Below are positions 25,204-32,871 of a stretch of DNA of 59,722 bases, one piece after another; the first letter of the stretch is position 1, and each line of letters begins with the position of its first letter. The position numbers were made by a program, and so were the translations under genes. Source of the stretch: Arthrobacter rhizophilus (GTDB lineage: Bacteria > Actinomycetota > Actinomycetes > Actinomycetales > Micrococcaceae); NCBI RefSeq assembly GCF_026241105.1, contig NZ_JAPFFT010000025.1, positions 1 to 59,722 of the forward strand, read 5' to 3'. Under the pieces are notes generated by a model that was given only the letters and a program-made list of their open reading frames with translations, was not told the origin of the DNA and searched no databases.

Positions 25204-26477
25204 GCGCGGGACATTTCGGGAGAGCTGATGCCGGAGGCAGGCACCGACACCACGCCGGTGCGTTGGAGCTTGTTCCACCGTGCAGGGCTTCCCCTGAGTT
25301 CCTTGCCCACGGCACTGGCTAGCGCAAGCCCCACAAAGACCGAATAGAGCGGCCACAACGGCAAGGTCCACACATAGCGCAGATCGCGCCAGGAACGGTT
25401 CAGGCCAAGGGAGATGACAATCAGCGCCAAGGAAACGAAGAGTCCCAGCCAGCCCAGGATGGCGAGCACCTCGCCCGGCACCGGACCATGACCAACCAGA
25501 TACAAGTAGGGCAGCACGGCCAGTACCAGGAGCTGCAGGATCGGGATGATCACCATGGTGACGGTGTTGAACACCAGGAACGCGCCGAAGGACCCGTACC
25601 GGAGGTTTCCCACCATGCCGAAGTGGATCCGGAGGGTCTGCAGGAGTCCCCGGGACCATCGGACCCTTTGCCGCCACAGCCCGCGGACGGTGGATGGAGA
25701 TTCGGCATAGACCAAAGCCTTGGGCTGGAAACAAACCCGGTAGCCGGCTTTGTACACACGCCACGTCAGCTCGAGGTCCTCGCCGAGCGAATCTTCGTGG
25801 AATCCACCCACACTCCGGACCAATTCACGACGGAAGGCTCCCATGTTGCCGGACACGATTGGCAGGCAATGCAGGAGGGACAATGCCCTGCGCACAAGTC
25901 CTGTCCCCACGTGGCTCAGGACGGCCAGCATGCGGGTCTGTACACGGTCCAGGTTGACCGGCCTGTCGTCGCCACACACTGCACCGACATCCGGGTGGTC
26001 GAATGCCTGGAGCATGTGCAGAAGGGTGTCCGGCGCGAAGATCCCGTCGGCATCGACAAACATCAGGATGTCGCCGTGGGACGAGGCAATCCCGCGGTTC
26101 AACGCCGCGCCCTTCCCGGCGTTGGCCTGCGTGACAGAGCGGACCCTGTCATGCTCGGCAGCGAGAGCGGCCATGATGGCGGCCGTCTCGTCGGTGGAAC
26201 CGTCATCCACCAGAATCACTTCAAACCTGCGGTACCGGCTGGCCAGGATGGATTCCACGCACTTGGTGATCACAACGGCCTCGTTGTAGCCCGGGACGAT
26301 CACAGACACGAGCGGTTTCTGGTCGAGCACCGTCAGCGAGTCCTTGGAAGACCGATCGCGGTAGCGCCAATTGAAAAACATAGCCAGTGGAACATACGCG
26401 ATCTTGACTGCTCCGAAGCCCAGGATGATGAGGCCGCTGATCCGGACGAACTCCAGCAAAAACTCCAGGAAGGTCAC
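25200..26477 (-). CDS. Processive family 2 glycosyltransferase (BcsA/IcaA/HAS-like)
   Basis: Encodes 425 residues. One N-terminal TM (about 12-35), a GT-A domain, then three or four C-terminal TMs. Motifs: VSVIVPGYNE, LVDDGSTDE (Asp91-92), FVDADG (Asp142, Asp144), LGEDLELTWR (Glu233-Asp234) and QRVRW (Gln270, Arg273, Trp274). The D, DxD, ED and QxxRW set is that of synthases that polymerise and extrude beta-linked polysaccharides. A GTG start follows immediately on the preceding stop. Sugar donor cannot be told. Confidence 0.9.
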   Translation of the reverse strand: MTFLEFLLEFVRISGLIILGFGAVKIAYVPLAMFFNWRYRDRSSKDSLTVLDQKPLVSVIVPGYNEAVVITKCVESILASRYRRFEVILVDDGSTDETAAIMAALAAEHDRVRSVTQANAGKGAALNRGIASSHGDILMFVDADGIFAPDTLLHMLQAFDHPDVGAVCGDDRPVNLDRVQTRMLAVLSHVGTGLVRRALSLLHCLPIVSGNMGAFRRELVRSVGGFHEDSLGEDLELTWRVYKAGYRVCFQPKALVYAESPSTVRGLWRQRVRWSRGLLQTLRIHFGMVGNLRYGSFGAFLVFNTVTMVIIPILQLLVLAVLPYLYLVGHGPVPGEVLAILGWLGLFVSLALIVISLGLNRSWRDLRYVWTLPLWPLYSVFVGLALASAVGKELRGSPARWNKLQRTGVVSVPASGISSPEMSRA

Positions 26478-27383
26478 TCAGACCATCCCGGCAATCGCGC
26501 TGTCGCGCAACTTGCGAAGGACTCCATCAACCAGTTCGGGAGCCTGCGCGCTGTTGGCTCCGAATCTGGCGTTCACCTCAAGGATTACCGGGGTACTGTT
26601 CGGCATTCGCCGGATGTCGACGTCGGCGGGTCCAGTCAGTCCCAGGACCCCGACGGCGGTAGCAGCGAGGGCCGCAACATCACCGGCTGCCGGGGGTTCC
26701 ACCCTTTTGACCGAGACGGCGTTGCCGACGCGTCCCTCCTTGAGCTCGGTCTTTTCAAGAACCACCACGACGTCGTCCGGGTCGCTGTCCGGTCCGTGCC
26801 GCAAAACCACCGGCGCGTACTCAATACCGGGCGCGAAACGCTGAACGATCAGCGAGCGGTCCAGCTCGTCCCAATGTCCGGCGTCGGGAGCGTTTTCAAT
26901 AAGCTGCACTCCCCTGCCGCCGCGCGAAACGCGCGGCTTGATCACTATTGAACCGCCCAAGCGGTCCATGGCGTCCTGTGCCGAGACGAAATCCACAGGG
27001 AGCCCGAATTCCGGAACGCTAATTCCGGCAGCCTTGAGCGCCGTCATGGTCAGGTATTTGTCATTCGCTGTGTGGACCGCCAAGCGTGGAGCGATCAACA
27101 CCTCGACCCCGGCGCCGAACAGGGCCCGGCCTTCGGACACCTGGGGAAGTTCGTCGCTTACCGTAGGCACCACGAGGTCGACGCCCCGTTTCGCCGCCAG
27201 ATGGCACAGGGTCTGCACGTAGTCCGGGGAACTGGCCGCGGGCACTACAAGCGTGTCGCTCGCCAAACCGGGGTGGACCGCTTCCATGTCCACACCCAGG
27301 ACGTAGTGTCCGCGTTCCATCAATTGCCTTGCCAGCGAGGATCCGGCCGGCCCGCCTACGCCGGTCACCAGAATCCTGGCCAT
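26478..27383 (-). CDS. ATP-grasp domain protein (carbamoyl-phosphate-synthase-like)
   Basis: Encodes 301 residues. An N-terminal Rossmann part (ILVTGVGGPAGSSLARQLME) precedes the ATP-grasp fold: NDKYLTMTALKAAGISVPEF, GGSIVIKPRVSRGGRGVQLI (ATP-binding Lys and glycine loop), and PVILEVNARFGANSAQAPEL (metal-binding Glu and Asn). Family members ligate a carboxylate to an amine or similar group. In this operon it may add an amino acid or acyl group to a sugar, which is inference. Its ATG overlaps the PIG-L stop (ATGA). Confidence 0.85.
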   Translation of the reverse strand: MARILVTGVGGPAGSSLARQLMERGHYVLGVDMEAVHPGLASDTLVVPAASSPDYVQTLCHLAAKRGVDLVVPTVSDELPQVSEGRALFGAGVEVLIAPRLAVHTANDKYLTMTALKAAGISVPEFGLPVDFVSAQDAMDRLGGSIVIKPRVSRGGRGVQLIENAPDAGHWDELDRSLIVQRFAPGIEYAPVVLRHGPDSDPDDVVVVLEKTELKEGRVGNAVSVKRVEPPAAGDVAALAATAVGVLGLTGPADVDIRRMPNSTPVILEVNARFGANSAQAPELVDGVLRKLRDSAIAGMV

Positions 27384-28297
27384 CAGAATTCCCCCACCGC
27401 TGAGCCGAGCAGGCGCACGGGCTCAAAACCCTCGGCATAGGAGGTCTTGACCTGGGAGCCGCGGAAGGCCGCGAGACTGCGGACCCGTTCTGCGCTCATA
27501 TATGGTTTGCCCTTCTGGTTCCGGTGCATGGCCACCGCATGGATCTTGACGTCCACGTAACCTTCGATATCCACGAACACGCTCGGGTTGAAATGCCGGG
27601 TGGACGACGGACTTTCAAAACACAGGATGGAGGAATGCTGGCGCGCCGCCCGCATGGTGGCCGCATGAACGGCTTGGTGGTCCTGGTGGTAGTCGTTCCC
27701 GGAATGGGTAATGACAACATCCGGCCGGAAGGCGCTCATCAGGTTTTCAATGACCTGCACCATTTCCTGCCCGTGATCGGACAGGCTCGTGTCCCGGAAG
27801 TCATGGACCTGAACCTCGGAAGCCCCCATGAAATCCGAGCCCGTGGCCGCCTCCGCCACCCGGACCGCACTGTCGCCGCCCCTGCCCCCGGTGCTCATCA
27901 CCACGGTCCGTACCTCATGGCCAGCGTCCACCAGCTTCGCCAAGGTGGCTCCGCACGCCAATTCCAGGTCATCCGGGTGCGCACCGATCGCCAGGACCTT
28001 CCTGCGCTGCGCCGCCAGGGAGTGGTCGATCCGCAGGGTCGGGGCCACCAGCGCACCAATCACCACCCCGGTTCCAGCCAGGAGAACCGCTACCTGCAAC
28101 CACGCCTGCTGGTCCGGGAAAAGACAGCACAACACCAAAGCCGCAATCATCCCGACGCCAAGAGCCGCCGTCGTTCTCCTCAAACGGTGAGGTGTCTTGA
28201 ACTTGCGGATGAACCACTGCTGGCCCGCCGGAACCATCGCCCAATACACCGCGGCCGCGCCGACAAAGCCAGCAACGGCGAACATCGTTGCCTTCAT
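27383..28297 (-). CDS. Membrane-anchored PIG-L-family N-deacetylase
   Basis: Encodes 304 residues. Three hydrophobic helices (about 3-22, 45-60, 66-88) anchor a PIG-L domain with AHPDD (106-110, the zinc site) and HQDH (204-207, the third ligand). PIG-L enzymes remove acetyl from N-acetylglucosamine-type sugars, as in MshB and GlcNAc-PI deacetylase. GGGGAG precedes the ATG. It is the first gene of the four-gene glycan operon. The polymer or lipid-linked substrate is unknown; a membrane-anchored form suggests a lipid or surface substrate. Confidence 0.88.
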   Translation of the reverse strand: MKATMFAVAGFVGAAAVYWAMVPAGQQWFIRKFKTPHRLRRTTAALGVGMIAALVLCCLFPDQQAWLQVAVLLAGTGVVIGALVAPTLRIDHSLAAQRRKVLAIGAHPDDLELACGATLAKLVDAGHEVRTVVMSTGGRGGDSAVRVAEAATGSDFMGASEVQVHDFRDTSLSDHGQEMVQVIENLMSAFRPDVVITHSGNDYHQDHQAVHAATMRAARQHSSILCFESPSSTRHFNPSVFVDIEGYVDVKIHAVAMHRNQKGKPYMSAERVRSLAAFRGSQVKTSYAEGFEPVRLLGSAVGEF

Positions 28298-28418
28298 TTC
28301 TCCCCTAAAACATGCTTAGTGCCTACTACCCGCCTTCGGGCACTGCCGATGAATTAGTGAGCCGGATGGGCACTTCATGACGCCGCGGGCGTGGGGAATT
28401 TCCCGAGCGGTACTTCCG

Positions 28419-30074
28419 TCAGAACTTGTTGTAGAAGGTGTTCGTTTCAATCCCTGTCCCACTCAAGCCATACGTCAAGGTGCGGCTATGCCAGTAGTGC
28501 GGGATGGTGACGTTGAACGTGAACTTCAATTCGCCAGCCTGCACCGAATTCGTGGCGCAACTGATGCTGGAAGGATCCAACGGCTTCGGCGAGCAGGTCC
28601 AGCCCGCGGGCGCGGTAACGGAACTGCTCGAAATCGAGCCACGCTTGTTGACCGAAAAGTCGGCGGCGGCCTTCCCGAGTCCACTCCCGGGCGACAGGGT
28701 GAAGATTGGTTCGAGTGTTGCGCTGGTCGGGTCCGCACCCGAATCTGTCCGGCTCGCGGTACCGCTGACTTTCGCACGATTTGGCGTCAGCGTCGGCGTC
28801 GGGGAGGGAGTCGACGACGGCGAGGGGGTCGGCGTCGGGGTTGAGGTTCGCGACGGCGTCGGCGAGGGGGTCGACGCCGGCACGGAAGTGGGTGCGGGCA
28901 TGGCGGACCGCGCGGGCGCTGGCGCCGGAGCTGGAGCCGGTAACGCAAACGGGGGCTCAGCGATCACGGGCGGTTCCGGAACGCTCGGCCACGCCGGAAG
29001 CAGCGGCGGCTCTGGCGACGCAGTGACGACGGGCGCGGGCGCCTGGGGCTGTGCCGCCGTCGACGTCGACGTGGGCCGGGGCGGCTGGGTGGTTCGTACC
29101 TCGGCATCCTGATACGCCCTCGGTGCAGGCTGGCCGGTCAGGACCTCGACGATGCCGAGAGCGCCCACCACCAGCCCCACCGCGAGCGCGGCCAAAATCG
29201 ACATCACCAAGGGCTGCGAGATCCCGGCGACCCCGGAAGCCGCGGGGACCCCAGGTAGGTGGCCCACAACTCCCAGCCCTGAGACCTTCCCTCCCCAGGC
29301 GGCCAATGGGACACCTGTGATCAAGGGCAGGAGCACGGCCCGCATGGTTCCCTGGACGTCCTTAAGGTCCAGCAGCACCGCCGTGCATTTGGCGCAACCA
29401 TCAAGATGGTCCCGTACTTTCGCCGCGGCCGATTTGGACAGGCCACCGCGCACGTAGGATCCCAACTGGGAGACGAATTCCGTGCAGGCGCCCTGGGCAG
29501 TCTCGCTGACATGCATCTGCAGATACTGGCGCCGCAGCCCTTCCCTCGCCCGCATGCCAAGCGCGGAGACGGCGTTGGGCGAGAGCCCAAGGATCGGAGC
29601 GACGGCGGCGGGTTTCATCCTTTCCACGTCCAAGTACCACAATGCCGCCTGCCACCGTTCCGGCAACGAGCGGAACGCCCGGGCCACCGTGTGTGATTCG
29701 AAGGCCTGGATCGCGGGATCGTCCGGCGTCATTTTGTGGTCAAGGACAGTCTCATCGCTGGTCGGCAGCGTGCGGCCGGCTTTCCGGTTCTTGTGGTGGG
29801 AAAGCCGGGTCACCGCCGACAACAAGTACGCACGGAAGAAGTGTTCGGGCCCTTTGCCCGCCACCAGGCTCTGCAGAACGGACTGGAATGCTTCAGCAAC
29901 AACGTCGTCGGCGTCGCTGAGGTTGTCAACGTTTTTGCGAGCCACAGTGGAGGCGATGGAGACGTGCCGAGCGTACAGCCCGTCATAGGCATCCAGGTCC
30001 CCGCTACGGACCATGGCGATGAGTTGACCGTCGCTGGCAGCGTCGGCCGTTGAAGCGGTAGTACTAGGAGCCAT
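28419..30074 (-). CDS. ECF sigma factor fused to anti-sigma zinc finger, TM and extracellular domain
   Basis: Encodes 551 residues. Residues 15-95 are sigma region 2 (ADDVVAEAFQSVLQSL, FFRAYLLSAVTRLSHHKNRK) and 125-185 are region 4 (RSLPERWQAALWYLDVERMK, LGLSPNAVSALGMRAREGL). HLDGCAKC (His223, Cys227, Cys230) is a zf-HC2 anti-sigma motif. A TM helix spans about 288-313. A long Pro/Thr/Ser linker (315-455) leads to a C-terminal domain of about 100 residues with two Cys, predicted outside. Start ATG 30074 has GGGAAG. ECF groups with such membrane extensions are known in actinobacteria (ECF52/53). It is head-to-head with the LAYTG surface protein, a likely target. Confidence 0.87.
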   Translation of the reverse strand: MAPSTTASTADAASDGQLIAMVRSGDLDAYDGLYARHVSIASTVARKNVDNLSDADDVVAEAFQSVLQSLVAGKGPEHFFRAYLLSAVTRLSHHKNRKAGRTLPTSDETVLDHKMTPDDPAIQAFESHTVARAFRSLPERWQAALWYLDVERMKPAAVAPILGLSPNAVSALGMRAREGLRRQYLQMHVSETAQGACTEFVSQLGSYVRGGLSKSAAAKVRDHLDGCAKCTAVLLDLKDVQGTMRAVLLPLITGVPLAAWGGKVSGLGVVGHLPGVPAASGVAGISQPLVMSILAALAVGLVVGALGIVEVLTGQPAPRAYQDAEVRTTQPPRPTSTSTAAQPQAPAPVVTASPEPPLLPAWPSVPEPPVIAEPPFALPAPAPAPAPARSAMPAPTSVPASTPSPTPSRTSTPTPTPSPSSTPSPTPTLTPNRAKVSGTASRTDSGADPTSATLEPIFTLSPGSGLGKAAADFSVNKRGSISSSSVTAPAGWTCSPKPLDPSSISCATNSVQAGELKFTFNVTIPHYWHSRTLTYGLSGTGIETNTFYNKF

Positions 30075-30273
30075 TAACGGCTTCCCAAAAGGCGTGGAAA
30101 TTCTTGACCATACACACAAAGTGGCCGGAACCCGCCAGTCATGACGCGGTTTTGGAAACTATTTTTCCGGGGATTTACGGTCCACTGGGATCCGTCGGCC
30201 CGCCGTCATGAATGGGTAGCTCGTTCCACTAAACCTTCAGCGACCCAATCCAGGGGGAATCGAAAGGACTCGC

Positions 30274-31596
30274 ATGAGGAACCATATCCATCACAAGAAC
30301 GCAGCCAAGAATACGGAGCTTCCCAGGGCTTTGCCCGCAGCTTCGCTAGCGGCGCTACTGGCGGCTTTGCTCGGAGCCTTGCTCGCCGCCGTCGGGCTCT
30401 TTTCGCCTGTCCAGGCGGCCCAAGCCGCCGTGGTTCCGAACGCGATAACCTCCGTCAGCACCACTTCGACCGTTGGCGATCAATGGTCGCAAGTGGATTT
30501 CACGTGCCGGTGGGCGGTCCCGGATGGGTCCCAGCCGGGCGACACCTTCACCCTGCAGCTTCCACCGCAACTGCGTTGGTTCGGTCCAACCGACTTCGAC
30601 CTGAAGAACCCTTCGGGGGAGACCGTAGCCACAGCCCATGCATCCGACTCCGGGCTGGTTGTCTTCACACTGGGCAGCTTCGTCGCCTCGCACCAGGGAA
30701 TCGGGGGCACCTGCAGTTTCAGCACCCTCTACACGGAGAAACCGACGTCGGGAGGAACAACCCAGCTTGATTTCCAGGTTGGCTCCACGGTTATCCGCGT
30801 TCCCGTGACTATCGACCAGCCGTGTCAACAAGATTGCGTTCCCAAACCGCCCACCACCCCGGAAAAGGGCATGTGGTGGTCGGATACGGCCCAGACGGAA
30901 TTGAAGTCCGTCTTCCACTTGCCCGCGACTACCTTGCCAACGAGCGACGTCACCATCACCGACACGCCTGGTCCGGGCACCCAGATCGATTGCAGCCAAA
31001 TCGTTCCGCGCGTGGGCACGGCCTTGGACCAGGACGGCAACATTGCAACTCCGAGCGATGAGGCCGCCTATCCTGCCGTGATCGCGTGCACGCCCTCCCT
31101 GTTGACTGTCACTTGGACGGGCCTGCCGAACGGTGAATTGGTGCAACTCTTTGTCGTCACAAAGGTCACCGATGGAACCCTTGATACTTACACAAACTCG
31201 GGCCACGTCACCGTCGCGGGGAAGGATACGCCCGTGATGGTTGAAGTCCGCCGGACCAGCGCCACTGGAACGGGGAATGGATCTGCGGTGCCGTCGCCGA
31301 CGCCCTCCGTTGCCAGCCCCACACCCACCCGCGACGGAGCCACCGAGCAAGCTACTCCCCCGCCCACCGAAACTCCGCCCACCGAAACTCCGACGACCGG
31401 AACACCTGCTCCGAGCACCGCTCCGGTGGCCAGCCCGTCCGAAACACCAGCCCAGCCCCAGCCAACAGCCGCGCCACTGGCATACACCGGCGCTGGTGGC
31501 ACCGCAGTCATCCCGCTGGCGGTCATGCTCCTGGCCGTCGGAACGGTGCTTGCCTTGCTTGGCATGAGGAGATCAGCGAAGCGACGGGCCCACTGA
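30274..31596 (+). CDS. LAYTG sortase-anchored surface protein with Ig-like adhesin folds
   Basis: Encodes 440 residues. A signal peptide (ALLAALLGALLAAVGLFSPV, cleavage near QAAQA) leads to two beta-rich domains resembling SDR/collagen-binding adhesin folds (GDTFTLQLPPQLRW; TYTNSGHVTVAG), separated by a QQDCVPKPPTTPEKGM hinge. A Pro/Thr stalk (340-400) ends in LAYTG (402-406), a hydrophobic helix and RRSAKRRAH. LAXTG is the motif of class E sortases in high-GC actinobacteria. GAAAGGA precedes the ATG. It is probably a cell-wall-bound adhesin or structural protein; the ligand is unknown. Confidence 0.87.
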   Translation: MRNHIHHKNAAKNTELPRALPAASLAALLAALLGALLAAVGLFSPVQAAQAAVVPNAITSVSTTSTVGDQWSQVDFTCRWAVPDGSQPGDTFTLQLPPQLRWFGPTDFDLKNPSGETVATAHASDSGLVVFTLGSFVASHQGIGGTCSFSTLYTEKPTSGGTTQLDFQVGSTVIRVPVTIDQPCQQDCVPKPPTTPEKGMWWSDTAQTELKSVFHLPATTLPTSDVTITDTPGPGTQIDCSQIVPRVGTALDQDGNIATPSDEAAYPAVIACTPSLLTVTWTGLPNGELVQLFVVTKVTDGTLDTYTNSGHVTVAGKDTPVMVEVRRTSATGTGNGSAVPSPTPSVASPTPTRDGATEQATPPPTETPPTETPTTGTPAPSTAPVASPSETPAQPQPTAAPLAYTGAGGTAVIPLAVMLLAVGTVLALLGMRRSAKRRAH

Positions 31597-31638
31597 GCCT
31601 GTCCGCGCTTGCGTCCCGCGCCCGGGCCCAACTGACCG

Positions 31639-31680
31639 GCAGTTGTTGTCGTTTAGAGCCCCCTAAACGACAACAACTGC
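31639..31680. terminator. Perfect 18-bp-stem hairpin
   Basis: The stem arms are GCAGTTGTTGTCGTTTAG (31639-31656) and its exact complement (31663-31680) with a six-base loop. It lies 43 bases after the stop of the LAYTG gene. No T-run follows. It is also the left part of a repeat family seen again near 45.1 kb. Confidence 0.55.
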
Positions 31681-31770
31681 GGGGGCCCACGCCGCCAGGG
31701 TTCCCTGGCCGTGGGGCCCCACCGGCGAGGGTCCCTGCCTGAGCTTGCGAAGGTTGGGAGCCGGTGGGGA
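31663..31770. repeat. Intergenic repeat family 2, copy 1
   Basis: After the hairpin comes GGGGGCCCACGCC, a GC-rich palindromic stretch and CCTGAGCTTGCGAAGG (from 31738) to GGTGGGGA (31770). The last 33 bases match copy 2 (45121-45153) at 31 positions. Confidence 0.75.
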
Positions 31771-31873
31771 CTTGCGAGGCGAGGGTGGCGGTGGGGACAG
31801 TTGGGTTCCGGGAATGGCGGCGAGAGGTGCATGGTTAAGCCAACGACCAACCCGCCGAACCGCTGGAGGAACC

Positions 31874-32710
31874 ATGAGCACAACAGCCCCCGCAACCGAT
31901 GCCCAGCTGGAACGTTGGCAGCGTTTCCGCAACGGCCGCAACGCCGCCCTCGCGGCCGAACACGGCTGGCTGACGCTCACGTCCTTCCAGTGGCTCGAAT
32001 CGGCGCCCGCCGCCGTCGAACTAGTCCCGGGACTCTGGTCAACCGACGGTACGACGGCGACGCTCACCGCGAGCGCGGCCGACGGACTCACGCTCGTGGA
32101 GACGGGAGCTCCCGTGGACGGCACGATTTCGGCTACCCTCCAGGATGAGGAATCGCTCATGTGGGTGCAGTTCGGCGGCGCGGACGGAACCCAAGTGGTG
32201 GTGGAACTCGCCATGCGCGCGGACAAGTACGCCATCCGCACCAGGGACGATTCCTCGCCGGTACTAACGGAATTCGAGGCCGTCCCCACCTATGAATACA
32301 ACCCGGACTGGGTGCTTGAGGGACGTTTCGAGGCTTACCCGGAGCCCGTGGATGTTCCTATCGGGACGGCCAACCCCTTGGTGGACGGGGTGCACCGCTC
32401 CGTGGGCGAGATCGTCTTCCGGGCGCCGGGCCTTCCCCACCAGATCCGCCTGCACGCTGAAGCCGAGAAGCTCGGCGCCCTCAACGTGACGTTCCACGAC
32501 GAAACGAACGGCAACACAACGGACGAATGGCGCAAGCTTGCCGTCTCGCGCCCCCGGCACGATGGCTCCGTGGTGCTCGACTTCAACCGCGCCATCAACT
32601 ATCCCAGCGCCTTCACCCCGTATGGCACGTGCCCCATGCCCGTGGCAGGAAATTCGATCGACGTGGCGGTCGAGGCCGGGGAGAAACTGCCGGCCGGCCG
32701 GATCGTCTAA
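31874..32710 (+). CDS. DUF1684-family protein
   Basis: Encodes 278 residues. The family pattern is clear: RWQRFRNGRNAALAAEHGWL at the start, GLWSTDGTTATLTASAADG, AVPTYEYNPDWVLEGRFEAY, and the C-terminal LDFNRAINYPSAFTPYGTCP followed by a small-residue region. DUF1684 proteins are small soluble beta-rich proteins without a firm assignment. GGAGGA precedes the ATG. The stop codon lies in a degenerate copy of the 14-bp tandem repeat that follows. Confidence 0.88.
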   Translation: MSTTAPATDAQLERWQRFRNGRNAALAAEHGWLTLTSFQWLESAPAAVELVPGLWSTDGTTATLTASAADGLTLVETGAPVDGTISATLQDEESLMWVQFGGADGTQVVVELAMRADKYAIRTRDDSSPVLTEFEAVPTYEYNPDWVLEGRFEAYPEPVDVPIGTANPLVDGVHRSVGEIVFRAPGLPHQIRLHAEAEKLGALNVTFHDETNGNTTDEWRKLAVSRPRHDGSVVLDFNRAINYPSAFTPYGTCPMPVAGNSIDVAVEAGEKLPAGRIV

Positions 32711-32712
32711 AC

Positions 32713-32754
32713 ACAGTCGTCTGAATACAGTCGTCTGAATACAGTCGTCTGAAG
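32713..32754. repeat. 14-bp tandem repeat, three copies
   Basis: ACAGTCGTCTGAAT at 32713-32726 and 32727-32740, then ACAGTCGTCTGAAG at 32741-32754. A degenerate partial copy runs upstream over the DUF1684 stop codon. Confidence 0.9.
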
Positions 32755-32796
32755 CGACGGCGTTACATCTTTCATCGGGCAAGGTACACTCTTATT

Positions 32797-32810
32797 GGAA
32801 AGCGCTTACC
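32797..32810. promoter_or_regulatory. LacI-family operator, site 1
   Basis: GGAAAGCGCTTACC, one of five copies of GGAAAGCGNNTNCC in the carbohydrate locus. It lies 62 bases before the Gfo/Idh/MocA-PmoA gene. Confidence 0.75.
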
Positions 32811-32871
32811 AAGCGCCCTTGAAACGACACCGACGTCAGCAACCCCACCCCGGGGACAGATGAGGAGAGCC

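Noticed and set aside
24034..25764. A 576-residue protein starting far upstream of the lipoprotein leader
   Set aside because: The first 187 residues are an out-of-frame shadow of the glycosyltransferase gene; the TTG at 25203 overlaps its stop and is followed directly by a lipoprotein signal.
28504..29112. Plus-strand frame of 202 codons rich in Gly and Val
   Set aside because: Complement of the Pro/Thr-rich linker of the sigma fusion; composition explains the long open frame.
30120..30260. ECF-type promoter (GGAAC/CGTC) for the sortase-anchored protein
   Set aside because: GGAA-like and GTC-like words occur, but no pair has convincing sequence and 15-17 base spacing.
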